Source of the DNA: an uncultured Tidjanibacter sp.
Lineage (GTDB): Bacteria; Bacteroidota; Bacteroidia; Bacteroidales; Rikenellaceae
Length of the DNA stretch: 23,242 nt
Direction: 5' to 3'
Assembly (NCBI GenBank): GCA_934663885.1
Contig: CAKUKW010000007.1
Coordinates: forward strand, 1 to 23,242
Shown: positions 15,686 to 23,242 of the stretch, in pieces
Layout of the letters: each line of letters begins with the position of its first letter
Position numbering within the stretch: the first letter of the stretch is position 1
Made by a program: the position numbers and the translations under genes
Notes under the pieces: generated by a model
Told to the model about the DNA's origin: nothing
What the model saw: only the letters and a program-made list of their open reading frames with translations
The model's database searches: none

Positions 15686-18600
15686 CTACTGCTTCTTCAT
15701 AAAGTAATTCACCGCATTGCGGAATATATCCTGCGACTTGTTACCCGGAATATTCTTCAACAGGTCTTCACCATACCGCTCCATGTGGCCCATCTTACCA
15801 AGTATCTGCCCGCTCGGGTCGATAATCCCCTCGATAGCGAAACCAGAGCCGTTCGGATTGTAGGGCGACTGGGCCGTAGGCTTTCCTTCCCCGTCCACGT
15901 ACTGGAACGCAACCTGCCCGCAGGCGAAAAGCTCTTTAGCCATTTCGTCGCCCACTACGAACTTGCCCTCGCCATGGCTCATGGGAATGGTATGTATTTC
16001 TCCGGCTTCGAAGCCCGCAAGCCAAGGCGACTTCAGCGTAGACACCCTTGTGCTCACCATCTGCGAAATATGCCTGTTAATATCGTTGCGGAACAGGGTC
16101 GGCGAATCCTGCGTTACCGTACCCAGCCTGCCGTAAGGCAGAAGGCCCGACTTAACCAGGGCCTGGAAACCATTGCATATACCGAGTATAAGACCTCCCC
16201 TGTCCAGCAGGGCGTGTATTTCGGAAGCCACTTTCTCGTTGTTCAGCACGTTTACTATGAACTTCGCACTTCCGTCCGGCTCGTCTCCCATAGAGAATCC
16301 CCCGCTTATGACAAAAATATGACAGTTGCGTATATCCTCAGCCATCTCATCTATCGAAGAGAGGATGTCCTTTCCTGTAAGGTTGCGGAAAACTCCTATC
16401 TTCGTATCTGCACCGGCTTTTTCGAAAGCGCGGGCGGTATCGTAATCGCAGTTGGTTCCCGGGAAAGCGGGCAGGTAAATCCTGACCTTTTCCACCGAGG
16501 GGCCGGTGTAATTAAACCCTCCATCTCCCGCGGGTACGATCTCATAAACGCCCTTGGACTCCGCCCGGTCGGGATATATTTTGGCGAATTTCTCTGTGTT
16601 CGATCTCCACAGCGCCTCCAGAGGCATCCTAACCCCGTTTACCGTAAGGGCGGGATCGTCCATCGTAGTCCCCAGGAAAATAACATTGCTCGACACCAGT
16701 TCGCGCGTACTTTCCACCACGACCGAACCATAGGAATAATCGAACAGCAACTCCTCGTTAATCCTTATATCGGCCCCGATATTATTCCCGAAAGCCATTT
16801 TTGCGAGAGCCTCGCCCACTCCGCCGAAGCCCACCGCATATCCGGACACTATGTCGCCGTTTTCAATGTGCCTGTTTACCGCCTCCCAGTTCTCCTTCAG
16901 CAATTCGGTGTCGGGCATATAATTTCCTTTCGGCGTATGTTTGATGAGATAAACGTAATTGCCCTCCCTTTTGAAGTCGGTGCTTATGAGCTTCCTTGCA
17001 TCAGCGGCCGTAATACCGAAAGCCATAAGCATCGGGGGCACGTTGATACTGCCGAAGGTACCGCTCATCGAGTCCTTGCCGCCTATCGACGGGAGTCCCA
17101 ACCCTTCCTGCATCTTCAGAGCACCCAGGAGCGCCGCCATAGGCTTGCCCCAACTTTGCTCCGAAGTCATTTTCTCAAAATATTCCTGGTACGAGAACCG
17201 CATTTTTTCATACTTACCGCCTGCGGCAACCACTTTGGTTACAGCGTCCACAACAGCATATGCCGCACCGTGGTAAGGGCTCCACTCGCTTATGAACGGA
17301 TTATACCCGTAAGCCATCACGCTGGCCGTATTTGTAAACCCGGTGCGTAGGGGTATCTTCTGGGCCGACACCTGCGTTTCGGAGCGCTGGGTTTTACCTC
17401 CGAAGGGCATCAGCACCGTAGTGCACCCCACCGTAGAGTCGAACATCTCTATCATACCCTTCTGGCTCAGCACATTCCTGTCGGAAAGATTCTTCGACAT
17501 TTTTTCCTGCAGGTCACGGCCCTCTATTTTACGGCGGAAAGGATCTTTATCCTCCACCACTCCCACGGCGGCCATGGCGTAATGTGGCGCCCCCGCGCTG
17601 TCGATAAAAGCACGGCTCAGGTCAACGATTTTAACGTCTCCGTTGAATATCCTCATACGCTCCAGAGACGTCACGTCGGCCACATAGGTAACCTCGACAT
17701 TCTCCTGGGCGCAGTATTTTTCGAATTCGGCCCTGTCGTCCGGCCCTATGACAACGGCCATGCGCTCCTGCGACTCGCTTATGGCCAGCTCGGTTGAGTT
17801 CAGCCCGCTGTATTTGGTCGGTACCCGGTCGAGGTATATATCGAGTCCGTCCGCAAGCTCCCCGATAGCCACGCTCACGCCTCCCGCCCCGAAATCGTTC
17901 GCTTTCTTGATAAGGCGCGTCACCTCCGGACGCCGGAAAAGCCTTTGCAGCTTGCGTTCCTCAGGAGCGTTGCCTTTCTGAACTTCGCTGCCGCACTGTT
18001 CGAGCGACTTCGTATCGTGCTGCTTGGAAGAGCCCGTCGCCCCGCCTATGCCGTCGCGACCGGTACGTCCGCCCAGAAGTAGTACGATATCGCCTTCGCA
18101 AGGTGATTCGCGCCGGACATTCTCCGCCTTGACCGCGCCTACGACGGCGCCCACTTCGAGCCTTTTGGCTACATAGTTGTCATGGTATATTTCCCTTACA
18201 TGGGTCGTTGCAAGTCCTATCTGATTGCCGTAGCTCGAATATCCGTGTGCCGCCTTGGTGCTTATAACCCTCTGCGGAAGTTTACCCTCCAAAGTTTCGG
18301 AAACGGGCAGGTAAATGTCGCCTGCACCGGTGACCCTCATTGCCTGGTAAACGTAACTGCGGCCCGAAAGCGGGTCACGTATAGCTCCCCCGAGGCATGT
18401 GGACGCACCTCCGAACGGCTCTATTTCCGTCGGATGGTTATGGGTTTCGTTTTTGAACTGCAGTAACCACTTTTCGGTTTCGCCATCAACGTCGACATCT
18501 ATCAAAATGCTGCAGGCGTTGTTCTCCTCACTTACTTCCAGGTCGTCGAGCAACCCTTTTTTACGCAGGTAACGGGCGCCTATAGTGGCCATATCCATCA

Positions 18601-19399
18601 GGCAGACGGGCTTATCCATCCTGCCCAGTTCCTCCCGCATCCTGTGGTAGAGGCCGAGCGACTCCTCCATCTCCAAGCGCATGAACGACTCGTCTATCGA
18701 TACGCGTTCGAGCTCGGTCATGAACGTCGTGTGCCGGCAGTGGTCGCTCCAGTAAGTATCGAGTATCTTCAGCTCCGTCTCGGAAGGGTCGCGCCCTTCG
18801 CCGCGGAAGTAGATGACGACTTCGCGCAGGTCGTCGGCGTTCATCGCAAGTCCGTTCCGACTGCAATACGGGGCAAGGTCCACTTCACCCATTTCCCTGA
18901 ATCCGTCCAGCACCGGAACCGGTTTCACATACGCGTTCTCGGTGTCGCTCAGCACGCTAAGGTCTTTTTCCCTCGACTCGACGGAGTTTATATAGTATTT
19001 CTTTATTTTCGCGATAGCTTCGGGGGGGGTATCGTCGTCAAAAACGAGCAGGCGCGAACTTTTTATCGATATGTCCGCCGCGGGGTCGATGAGCCTCACG
19101 CAGTCGGCGGCAGAGCTCGCCCTCTGGTCGAACTGCCCGGGCAAATATTCGACGGCAATATATTTTTTGCCTTCCAGCTCGCATTCGTCCCCGACAGTAT
19201 CCGTAACGATTTCCCCGAAAACGGAATAGCGGCTCTTTTCCAGCAGCTCCGGCGTAAAGCCGAAGAGATCGTAAACACTCAGCAGCCGCAGGGTTTTTAT
19301 ATCCAGACCAAGGTTTTCATTCAGTTCGCCGCGAAGGCTCTGGGCCTCGACCCTGAAACGGGGTTTCTTTTCAACGTAAATCCGGTAATTGTTCTTCAT
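15686..19399 (-). CDS. purL: Phosphoribosylformylglycinamidine synthase, single-chain
   Basis: This 1237-residue large-type FGAM synthase combines an N-terminal PurS-like domain, the central synthetase (DTYWSDHCRHTTF, FKNETHNHPTEIEPFGGA, NDFGAGGVSVAIGELADGL) and a C-terminal class I glutaminase. The glutaminase starts near VRIYLPAFPGTNCDYDTARAFEKAG. Its nucleophile is C1075 in GICNGFQAL, and the His/Glu pair lies in GHMERYG near the end. No separate purS or purQ is needed. The ATG shares one base with the purK stop (TAATG), which suggests translational coupling. The opposite strand has a long open frame that is a codon-usage shadow. Confidence 0.98.
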   Translation of the reverse strand: MKNNYRIYVEKKPRFRVEAQSLRGELNENLGLDIKTLRLLSVYDLFGFTPELLEKSRYSVFGEIVTDTVGDECELEGKKYIAVEYLPGQFDQRASSAADCVRLIDPAADISIKSSRLLVFDDDTPPEAIAKIKKYYINSVESREKDLSVLSDTENAYVKPVPVLDGFREMGEVDLAPYCSRNGLAMNADDLREVVIYFRGEGRDPSETELKILDTYWSDHCRHTTFMTELERVSIDESFMRLEMEESLGLYHRMREELGRMDKPVCLMDMATIGARYLRKKGLLDDLEVSEENNACSILIDVDVDGETEKWLLQFKNETHNHPTEIEPFGGASTCLGGAIRDPLSGRSYVYQAMRVTGAGDIYLPVSETLEGKLPQRVISTKAAHGYSSYGNQIGLATTHVREIYHDNYVAKRLEVGAVVGAVKAENVRRESPCEGDIVLLLGGRTGRDGIGGATGSSKQHDTKSLEQCGSEVQKGNAPEERKLQRLFRRPEVTRLIKKANDFGAGGVSVAIGELADGLDIYLDRVPTKYSGLNSTELAISESQERMAVVIGPDDRAEFEKYCAQENVEVTYVADVTSLERMRIFNGDVKIVDLSRAFIDSAGAPHYAMAAVGVVEDKDPFRRKIEGRDLQEKMSKNLSDRNVLSQKGMIEMFDSTVGCTTVLMPFGGKTQRSETQVSAQKIPLRTGFTNTASVMAYGYNPFISEWSPYHGAAYAVVDAVTKVVAAGGKYEKMRFSYQEYFEKMTSEQSWGKPMAALLGALKMQEGLGLPSIGGKDSMSGTFGSINVPPMLMAFGITAADARKLISTDFKREGNYVYLIKHTPKGNYMPDTELLKENWEAVNRHIENGDIVSGYAVGFGGVGEALAKMAFGNNIGADIRINEELLFDYSYGSVVVESTRELVSSNVIFLGTTMDDPALTVNGVRMPLEALWRSNTEKFAKIYPDRAESKGVYEIVPAGDGGFNYTGPSVEKVRIYLPAFPGTNCDYDTARAFEKAGADTKIGVFRNLTGKDILSSIDEMAEDIRNCHIFVISGGFSMGDEPDGSAKFIVNVLNNEKVASEIHALLDRGGLILGICNGFQALVKSGLLPYGRLGTVTQDSPTLFRNDINRHISQMVSTRVSTLKSPWLAGFEAGEIHTIPMSHGEGKFVVGDEMAKELFACGQVAFQYVDGEGKPTAQSPYNPNGSGFAIEGIIDPSGQILGKMGHMERYGEDLLKNIPGNKSQDIFRNAVNYFMKKQ

Positions 19400-20490
19400 T
19401 ATTTAACGAATCTGTCTTTCCAATTCTTCTCATATTCGCCGGCAGTGGCTCCGGTAAATGTTATATGGCCCATTTTGCGTTTGGGTTTGCTTACGGTTTT
19501 GCCGTAAATATGGACATAAACGTCCGGTAAATTCTCTTTTTCTATCCCTTCGGCCTCCCCTAAATCCTGCCCTAATATGTTCTTCATAACTGTGTTACCC
19601 AGGAGCTGCGGTTCGTGCAGCGGCTCTCCTAAAAGGAAACGGCAAAGCTCCCGGAACTGGTTGGTAGAGCATCCCTCTATTGTCCAGTGCCCGCTGTTAT
19701 GGGGCCTCGGGGCCATCTCGTTGAAATATATCTCGCCGCCTTTTATAAAATATTCTATGGCCAGGATACCTACATAGCCGCAGCGCCGCATGAACTCTTT
19801 GCTTTTTGCATCGATTTTCTCCAATACTTCTCCGGAAACGGCCGCAGGGATTATACAAAGGTCGAGAATACCGTCCTTATGTATGTTCCGCCCTATGGGG
19901 AAACTTATTATCCTGTCACCGTCGCCGACCATCACTATGCTCGCTTCCATGTCGAACGGTATGAACTGCTCCAGAATTCCGGGTTTGCCGAAATAAGGTT
20001 CGACCTTCGCGTTATCCTGCGGGCCCTGAAGCACCGCCTGACCGTGGCCGTCGTAACCAAGCGTACGGGTCTTAAACACGCACGGATAACCTACTTTTTC
20101 GATTCCCGCCACCAGCGATCCTCTGTCTTCCACCAGAGCGAACTCAGGCGTATCCAGTCCGTTTTCGCGGGCGTTTATCTTCTCGCGGACCCTGTCCTGC
20201 GAATCGTAAAGGGGTTTGTATCCCTGAGGAATATTATATTTTTCCACGAGAGGGATCAATACCTCACCGGGAACGTTCTCAAACTCGTATGTCACGACGT
20301 CGCTCCGGCGGCATAGATCCTCGAGGGCGGCCGCATCGTCGAAAGCGGCGGTTATATGTTCGTCGCATACACGGTTGGCCGGCGCGTCGGGCCCGGGATC
20401 CAGGCAGATCGTCTTTGCCCCAAGTATTTTCGCCTGTTCGGCAATCATCAGCCCCAACTGGCCCCCCCCTATAATACCTATCGTCTTCAT
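19399..20490 (-). CDS. purK: N5-carboxyaminoimidazole ribonucleotide synthase
   Basis: This 363-residue ATP-grasp enzyme carboxylates AIR to N5-CAIR with ATP and bicarbonate. It begins MKTIGIIGGGQLGLMIAEQA, contains KTRTLGYDGHGQ and the C-terminal NEMAPRPHNSGHWTIEG. It overlaps both neighbours. Its ATG overlaps the TGA of the GNAT/YoaP gene by 4 bases (ATGA at 20490-20487), and its TAA shares one base with the purL start. Together with PurE it provides the two-step CAIR route. Confidence 0.97.
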   Translation of the reverse strand: MKTIGIIGGGQLGLMIAEQAKILGAKTICLDPGPDAPANRVCDEHITAAFDDAAALEDLCRRSDVVTYEFENVPGEVLIPLVEKYNIPQGYKPLYDSQDRVREKINARENGLDTPEFALVEDRGSLVAGIEKVGYPCVFKTRTLGYDGHGQAVLQGPQDNAKVEPYFGKPGILEQFIPFDMEASIVMVGDGDRIISFPIGRNIHKDGILDLCIIPAAVSGEVLEKIDAKSKEFMRRCGYVGILAIEYFIKGGEIYFNEMAPRPHNSGHWTIEGCSTNQFRELCRFLLGEPLHEPQLLGNTVMKNILGQDLGEAEGIEKENLPDVYVHIYGKTVSKPKRKMGHITFTGATAGEYEKNWKDRFVK

Positions 20491-21257
20491 TTATTAATTA
20501 TCTTGTCGAAACGGCTGTCCACACAAACGCCCAGGTCGGTCGTTACAAATTTTCCGTCTCTAAAAACACTGAATATCGTCGCAGGCGAGGGACAGTTCCT
20601 GGCCTGCTCCATGGTTTCAAGTTTCACAGCCCTATACTCCAAACCGCGTTTTCCCATCGCCTCTTTCAACGATTCGTTCACATAGTGGTCCGTAAAAGGG
20701 CACCTGTCGGAATAATATACGACTATTCCATGGCTCCCGGCAGCAAGGCCTTCGAGTACCGACTCTCTGAATACCGGGTCCGGTGCCTCCTTATTTATTT
20801 TTTTTACCAGCAATACGAAACCCGAAGGTAGTTTTTGCACTACCTCGAAACCATTTGCCCTGAGCCACTGTCCGTCGCCCATAAAATGTAACTTTTTCTC
20901 CCCCGCTACAGTTACGAGCCCGTTTTTACACTGCGCGGCCGCGTCCTTTTCCACACTGTTTAGCAACGCTTTCGCATGGCCCTGACCCTTATATTTACCG
21001 GAAACCCACATACATCCGATGAACAGATACCCCGGAGCATCAACCGGCGCCCAGGCGGTTTCGGCAGGCGAGTATTCTATAAATACCTTTGCGCGTTCGT
21101 CAAGCCGGCGGAAAACGAAACCATTACCGAATTCACGCTTCATCCAATCTTTTTTGAGCATATAGCCTTCGACGCACTTCTTGTCTGAAAAAGCGCAGCA
21201 TATATGCTCCTTATCAATATTGGATGGCGTAATGTCGATATATCGGGTCTCCATCAT
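20487..21257 (-). CDS. GNAT N-acetyltransferase with C-terminal YoaP-like domain
   Basis: This 256-residue two-domain protein carries a GNAT fold at about residues 1-155, with the acetyl-CoA loop in GKYKGQGHAKALL (88-99). Residues about 178-246 match the YoaP-type domain from memory: HGIVVYYSDRCPFTDHYV, NCPSPATIFSVFRDGKFVTTDL, with a thioredoxin-like look and cysteines C186, C222 and C245. The acceptor substrate is unknown. It starts 6 bp after purE, and its stop overlaps the purK start by 4 bases, so it is firmly embedded in the purine transcript. A start at 21254 (second Met) is equally possible. Why an acetyltransferase sits between purE and purK is unexplained. Confidence 0.88.
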   Translation of the reverse strand: MMETRYIDITPSNIDKEHICCAFSDKKCVEGYMLKKDWMKREFGNGFVFRRLDERAKVFIEYSPAETAWAPVDAPGYLFIGCMWVSGKYKGQGHAKALLNSVEKDAAAQCKNGLVTVAGEKKLHFMGDGQWLRANGFEVVQKLPSGFVLLVKKINKEAPDPVFRESVLEGLAAGSHGIVVYYSDRCPFTDHYVNESLKEAMGKRGLEYRAVKLETMEQARNCPSPATIFSVFRDGKFVTTDLGVCVDSRFDKIINK

Positions 21258-21263
21258 AAAACG

Positions 21264-21731
21264 TTAAAGTTCGGCCATAAGTACGTTTTCGGTCTGTTTC
21301 CTGCGGAAATCCTCGAGCGACCGGGCCAGCGCTTCGTCGTGCAGTGCGAGGATGCTTACCGCTATGAGCGCAGCGTTACGGGCACCGTTGATGGCGACCG
21401 TGGCGACTGGAACCCCCGCGGGCATCTGTACGATAGAAAGCAGGGAATCCAGCCCGCTGAGCGCCTTCGACTTCACCGGCACCCCTATCACTGGCAGCGG
21501 CGTCATCGCAGCCACCATGCCCGGAAGGTGCGCCGCGCCTCCGGCACCCGCTATTATCACCTCTATCCCGCGCGATCTGGCGGTTTTGGCGTATTCCGCC
21601 ATCAGGTCGGGAGTGCGGTGGGCGCTAACGACTTTTTTCTCGTAAACGACACCGAACTCCTCCAGTGTATCCGCTGCGGCCGACATCACTTCCCAATCGC
21701 TGGTCGAACCCATTATAACCCCTACTTTCAT
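21264..21731 (-). CDS. purE: N5-carboxyaminoimidazole ribonucleotide mutase
   Basis: This 155-residue class I PurE converts N5-CAIR to CAIR. The motifs [10 protein letters not shown] (7-16), [10 protein letters not shown] with H38, and [12 protein letters not shown] (61-72) are intact. It is the first gene of the leftward block; everything downstream to 4709 is on the same strand. The 662-bp spacer upstream holds no gene and no clear nearby promoter, but has palindromes and a candidate distant promoter. Confidence 0.97.
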   Translation of the reverse strand: MKVGVIMGSTSDWEVMSAAADTLEEFGVVYEKKVVSAHRTPDLMAEYAKTARSRGIEVIIAGAGGAAHLPGMVAAMTPLPVIGVPVKSKALSGLDSLLSIVQMPAGVPVATVAINGARNAALIAVSILALHDEALARSLEDFRRKQTENVLMAEL

Positions 21732-21792
21732 AATTCGTCGCTTTTTATATTATAACTTCAATTCCCGGGCAGTTCCTAAAAGTCCGTTTAAG

Positions 21793-21806
21793 TTTTATCG
21801 ATAAAA
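21793..21806. promoter_or_regulatory. 14-bp perfect palindrome upstream of purE
   Basis: TTTTATCGATAAAA is a perfect palindrome located 62-75 bp before the purE ATG. Its symmetry and place would suit a dimeric regulator, but no known operator consensus is matched. A chance AT-rich palindrome cannot be excluded. Confidence 0.35.
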
Positions 21807-21829
21807 ATTTAAACCGGCTCTAAAACACC

Positions 21830-22201
21830 GACCGCTACAACGCATGCGGTCATAGCGGTCCGTTTTATCTGCTGCTCAGGGACACGGTATCCCTCTGTTT
21901 CAACCTTGTCCCATGGTTGCATGCGCCCGCTCCTTCCATATTCCCTGGGGAAAACGCATCCCGGATGGAGGAAAACCGGCAACGACTCTCTTGGTAAAAA
22001 CACCCCGGAGCTGAAATTTATCATTTATCTGTACTCTTGAATCGTTTTGCGAAGCAAAATAATCACCGACGGAGGCCCGTATGTCAGCCGTAGGCTGGTG
22101 CGGGAAAAGCCGACAGAGGTAACTAAAAGGGTTCATCCCTGAAGCTTGCTTCGATATACTAAAATCCATCCCATGTAATACCTCGTACTTGCTGCGAGGT
22201 A
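21830..22201. repeat. Hairpin-dense non-coding segment between purE and pyrB
   Basis: At least seven short perfect inverted repeats occur within 372 bp: GACCGCTA/TAGCGGTC (21830-21860), CAACC/GGTTG (21901-21919), TTTTGC/GCAAAA (22045-22059), CAGCC/GGCTG (22085-22097), AGGG/CCCT (22128-22140), GAAG/CTTC (22141-22152) and TACCTCG/CGAGGTA (22179-22201). Open frames across it on the minus strand (21809-22024 and 21900-22169) have no recognisable domain. Similar palindromes and the peptides they would encode recur in Bacteroidales genomes as far as I recall, so a dispersed repeat or a structured RNA is likelier than a gene. Confidence 0.55.
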
Positions 22202-22265
22202 GTTTATATTCCGCGCTTAAATGTCACCTTTCCGACACATATAAAATGAGTCCCGGAAGAGAATG

Positions 22266-22296
22266 TAAAGATAGCTAATTTCCCGCTTATTTCATA
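22266..22296 (-). promoter_or_regulatory. Candidate leftward promoter upstream of the hairpin-dense segment
   Basis: On the minus strand TATG (22296-22293) is followed after 19 bp by TATCTTTA (22273-22266), a one-mismatch fit to each box of the Bacteroidetes promoter. Transcription would start near 22258 and run through the hairpin segment toward purE. Called by eye. Confidence 0.35.
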
Positions 22297-22333
22297 AATA
22301 ATCCTCACTACTATTTATCAACAATCAACTGAC

Positions 22334-22366
22334 ACGGCGGCCGGGCTTTTACACCTTTGCCGCCGT
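22334..22366. terminator. Weak hairpin downstream of pyrB
   Basis: ACGGCGG (22334-22340) pairs with CCGCCGT (22360-22366) across a 19-nt loop, 28 bp past the pyrB stop. The stem is GC-rich but has no T tract on either side, so intrinsic termination is doubtful. The remainder of 22202-22393 shows nothing else beyond the promoter candidate. Confidence 0.25.
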
Positions 22367-22393
22367 ACATATATAGAGATTTGTTCTAATGGC

Positions 22394-23242
22394 TTATGCT
22401 TTGCGAACGGTAGTATCGCAGTAAGCGCAACGGTACTTACCTTCAGCGGGATTGACCGGGCGGATAAGCTGGTCTACGTTTTCGACGGAAGCGATACAGC
22501 GGGGATTGGGGCACTTCAATCCTTCGGGGTTCACCACGACACCTTTCATCTGGGGATTCTCTCCTTCCGAGTCCTTCCATTCGAAAAGTTTTACGATAAG
22601 GGCCATACGCATGAATTTCCCGTTCTCTACCTGCCTGAAATAAGCCGCGCGAGGATCGTCGTCCACCTCTTTGGCGATCTCGTTCACACGGGGAAGAGGG
22701 TGAAGGATAGCCATTTTCTTCTTGGCTTTCTTCAGTTTTTCGGGGGTCAGGATATAAACGTCCTTGAGCCTTTCGTATTCCGCCGGGTTGTAGAAACGCT
22801 CCTTCTGAACGCGGGTCATATAAAGGACATCGAGCTCGTGCATGACGCTTTCCATATCTTCCACTTCCTTGTATTCTATACCCGCCGCATCGAGCTGCCT
22901 TTTCATATTGCTCGGCATATCGAGCTGGGGCGGCGAGATGAACACGAACTTGACGTTAGGGTAGCGCATCATCGCGGTCGTAAGCGAATGGACGGTACGG
23001 CCGAATTTAAGGTCGCCGCAAAGGCCGATCACAAGGTTGTCCAGGCGGCCCACTTCACGCTTGATGGTAAGCATATCGGCAAGGGTCTGCGTCGGGTGGC
23101 AGTGGGTTCCGTCGCCGCCGTTTATAATAGGCACGCTGGAAACGAGCGACGCCACCAGCGGTGTACCGTCGTTTGGATGGCGCATAGCGATGATATCCGA
23201 AAAACTGTTTATTACCTTAATCGTGTCGGAAAGGGTTTCGCC
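22394..23242 (-). CDS. pyrB: Aspartate carbamoyltransferase with PyrI-like C-terminal zinc domain, 5'-truncated by the window edge
   Basis: This gene continues past the window end; 282 C-terminal residues are visible. The enzyme makes N-carbamoyl-aspartate in pyrimidine synthesis. The visible part opens with [11 protein letters not shown], just after the expected 80s loop. It then shows MRHPNDGT (carbamoyl-phosphate contact), [19 protein letters not shown] (aspartate-binding Arg and Gln), [24 protein letters not shown] and RMALIVKLF, where PyrB normally ends. Here about 55 more residues follow, containing C-PNPR-C and, 22 residues later, C-AY-C. This is the zinc-ribbon pattern of the PyrI regulatory chain. 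The nucleotide-binding domain of PyrI is absent. The frame runs cleanly to TAA at 22394, so no frameshift is suggested. Confidence 0.95.
   Translation of the reverse strand, partial: GETLSDTIKVINSFSDIIAMRHPNDGTPLVASLVSSVPIINGGDGTHCHPTQTLADMLTIKREVGRLDNLVIGLCGDLKFGRTVHSLTTAMMRYPNVKFVFISPPQLDMPSNMKRQLDAAGIEYKEVEDMESVMHELDVLYMTRVQKERFYNPAEYERLKDVYILTPEKLKKAKKKMAILHPLPRVNEIAKEVDDDPRAAYFRQVENGKFMRMALIVKLFEWKDSEGENPQMKGVVVNPEGLKCPNPRCIASVENVDQLIRPVNPAEGKYRCAYCDTTVRKA

Noticed and set aside
15455..17350. Long open frame on the plus strand opposite purC and purL (631 codons)
   Set aside because: It lies fully antisense to two unmistakable genes, crosses their junction and shows no domain. It is a codon-bias shadow.
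18644..19507. 287-codon open frame opposite the purL 5' end and the purK 3' end
   Set aside because: It spans two overlapping real genes on the other strand and has no recognisable domain.
21900..22169. 89-codon minus-strand open frame (SYLCRLFPHQPTADIRASVGDYF...)
   Set aside because: The frame is made of the small palindromes in this segment. Similar peptides recur, as I recall, as translations of dispersed repeats. No domain, no promoter at the right place; kept as part of the hairpin-dense segment.
22334..22366. Strong intrinsic terminator for pyrB
   Set aside because: The 19-nt loop and absence of a T tract make it a poor terminator; it is listed only as a weak hairpin.
1..23242. CRISPR array, tRNA/rRNA gene, insertion sequence or phage module
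   Set aside because: No regularly spaced repeats, cloverleaf-like segments, transposase or integrase motifs were seen on either strand.

Overview
The window looks like a chromosomal stretch of a Bacteroidales bacterium, possibly Rikenellaceae-like (the family is a tentative inference). The evidence is the lack of Shine-Dalgarno sequences, several -7 boxes of the TAnnTTTG type, an ileS-dksA neighbour pair, a 57-residue histone H1-like protein, lipoprotein-type sulfatase and deformylase proteins, and a single-chain PurL. No insertion sequence, CRISPR array, tRNA or rRNA was recognised.

Layout. Positions 1-3454 read rightward: the 3' half of ileS, a DksA/TraR-family gene with its own promoter and terminator, then rnhA followed closely by a VOC-fold gene. 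A long bidirectional hairpin separates these from a small leftward H1-like gene. A 345-bp spacer with divergent promoter motifs follows, then a rightward peptide deformylase with a lipoprotein-like signal (4046-4660). From 4709 to 21731 every gene reads leftward.

The leftward block, in transcription order, is purE, a GNAT/YoaP-type acetyltransferase, purK, purL, purC, purF, purM, purN, purH, a radical-SAM sulfatase maturase (anSME), a Ser-type sulfatase, purD, folD and a small TSCPD-domain gene. Gaps are short, and two junctions overlap (acetyltransferase/purK and purK/purL), so much of it is probably co-transcribed. Together the pur genes cover nearly all steps from PRPP to IMP; only purB is absent. 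FolD can supply the 10-formyl-tetrahydrofolate used by PurN and PurH. The sulfatase and its maturase form a self-sufficient pair inside the block, and the sulfatase has a candidate promoter of its own.

Upstream of purE is a 662-bp spacer (21732-22393) with an unusual density of small hairpins and a candidate leftward promoter at its far end. It may be a structured leader, an ncRNA or a palindromic repeat. The window ends inside pyrB (leftward, 5' end missing). That gene encodes an aspartate carbamoyltransferase catalytic chain with a C-terminal four-cysteine zinc domain like that of PyrI, but with no room for the PyrI allosteric domain.

The observations most worth follow-up are the PyrB zinc-domain fusion, the structured region upstream of purE, the sulfatase/maturase pair inside the purine block, and the GNAT/YoaP gene coupled to purK.
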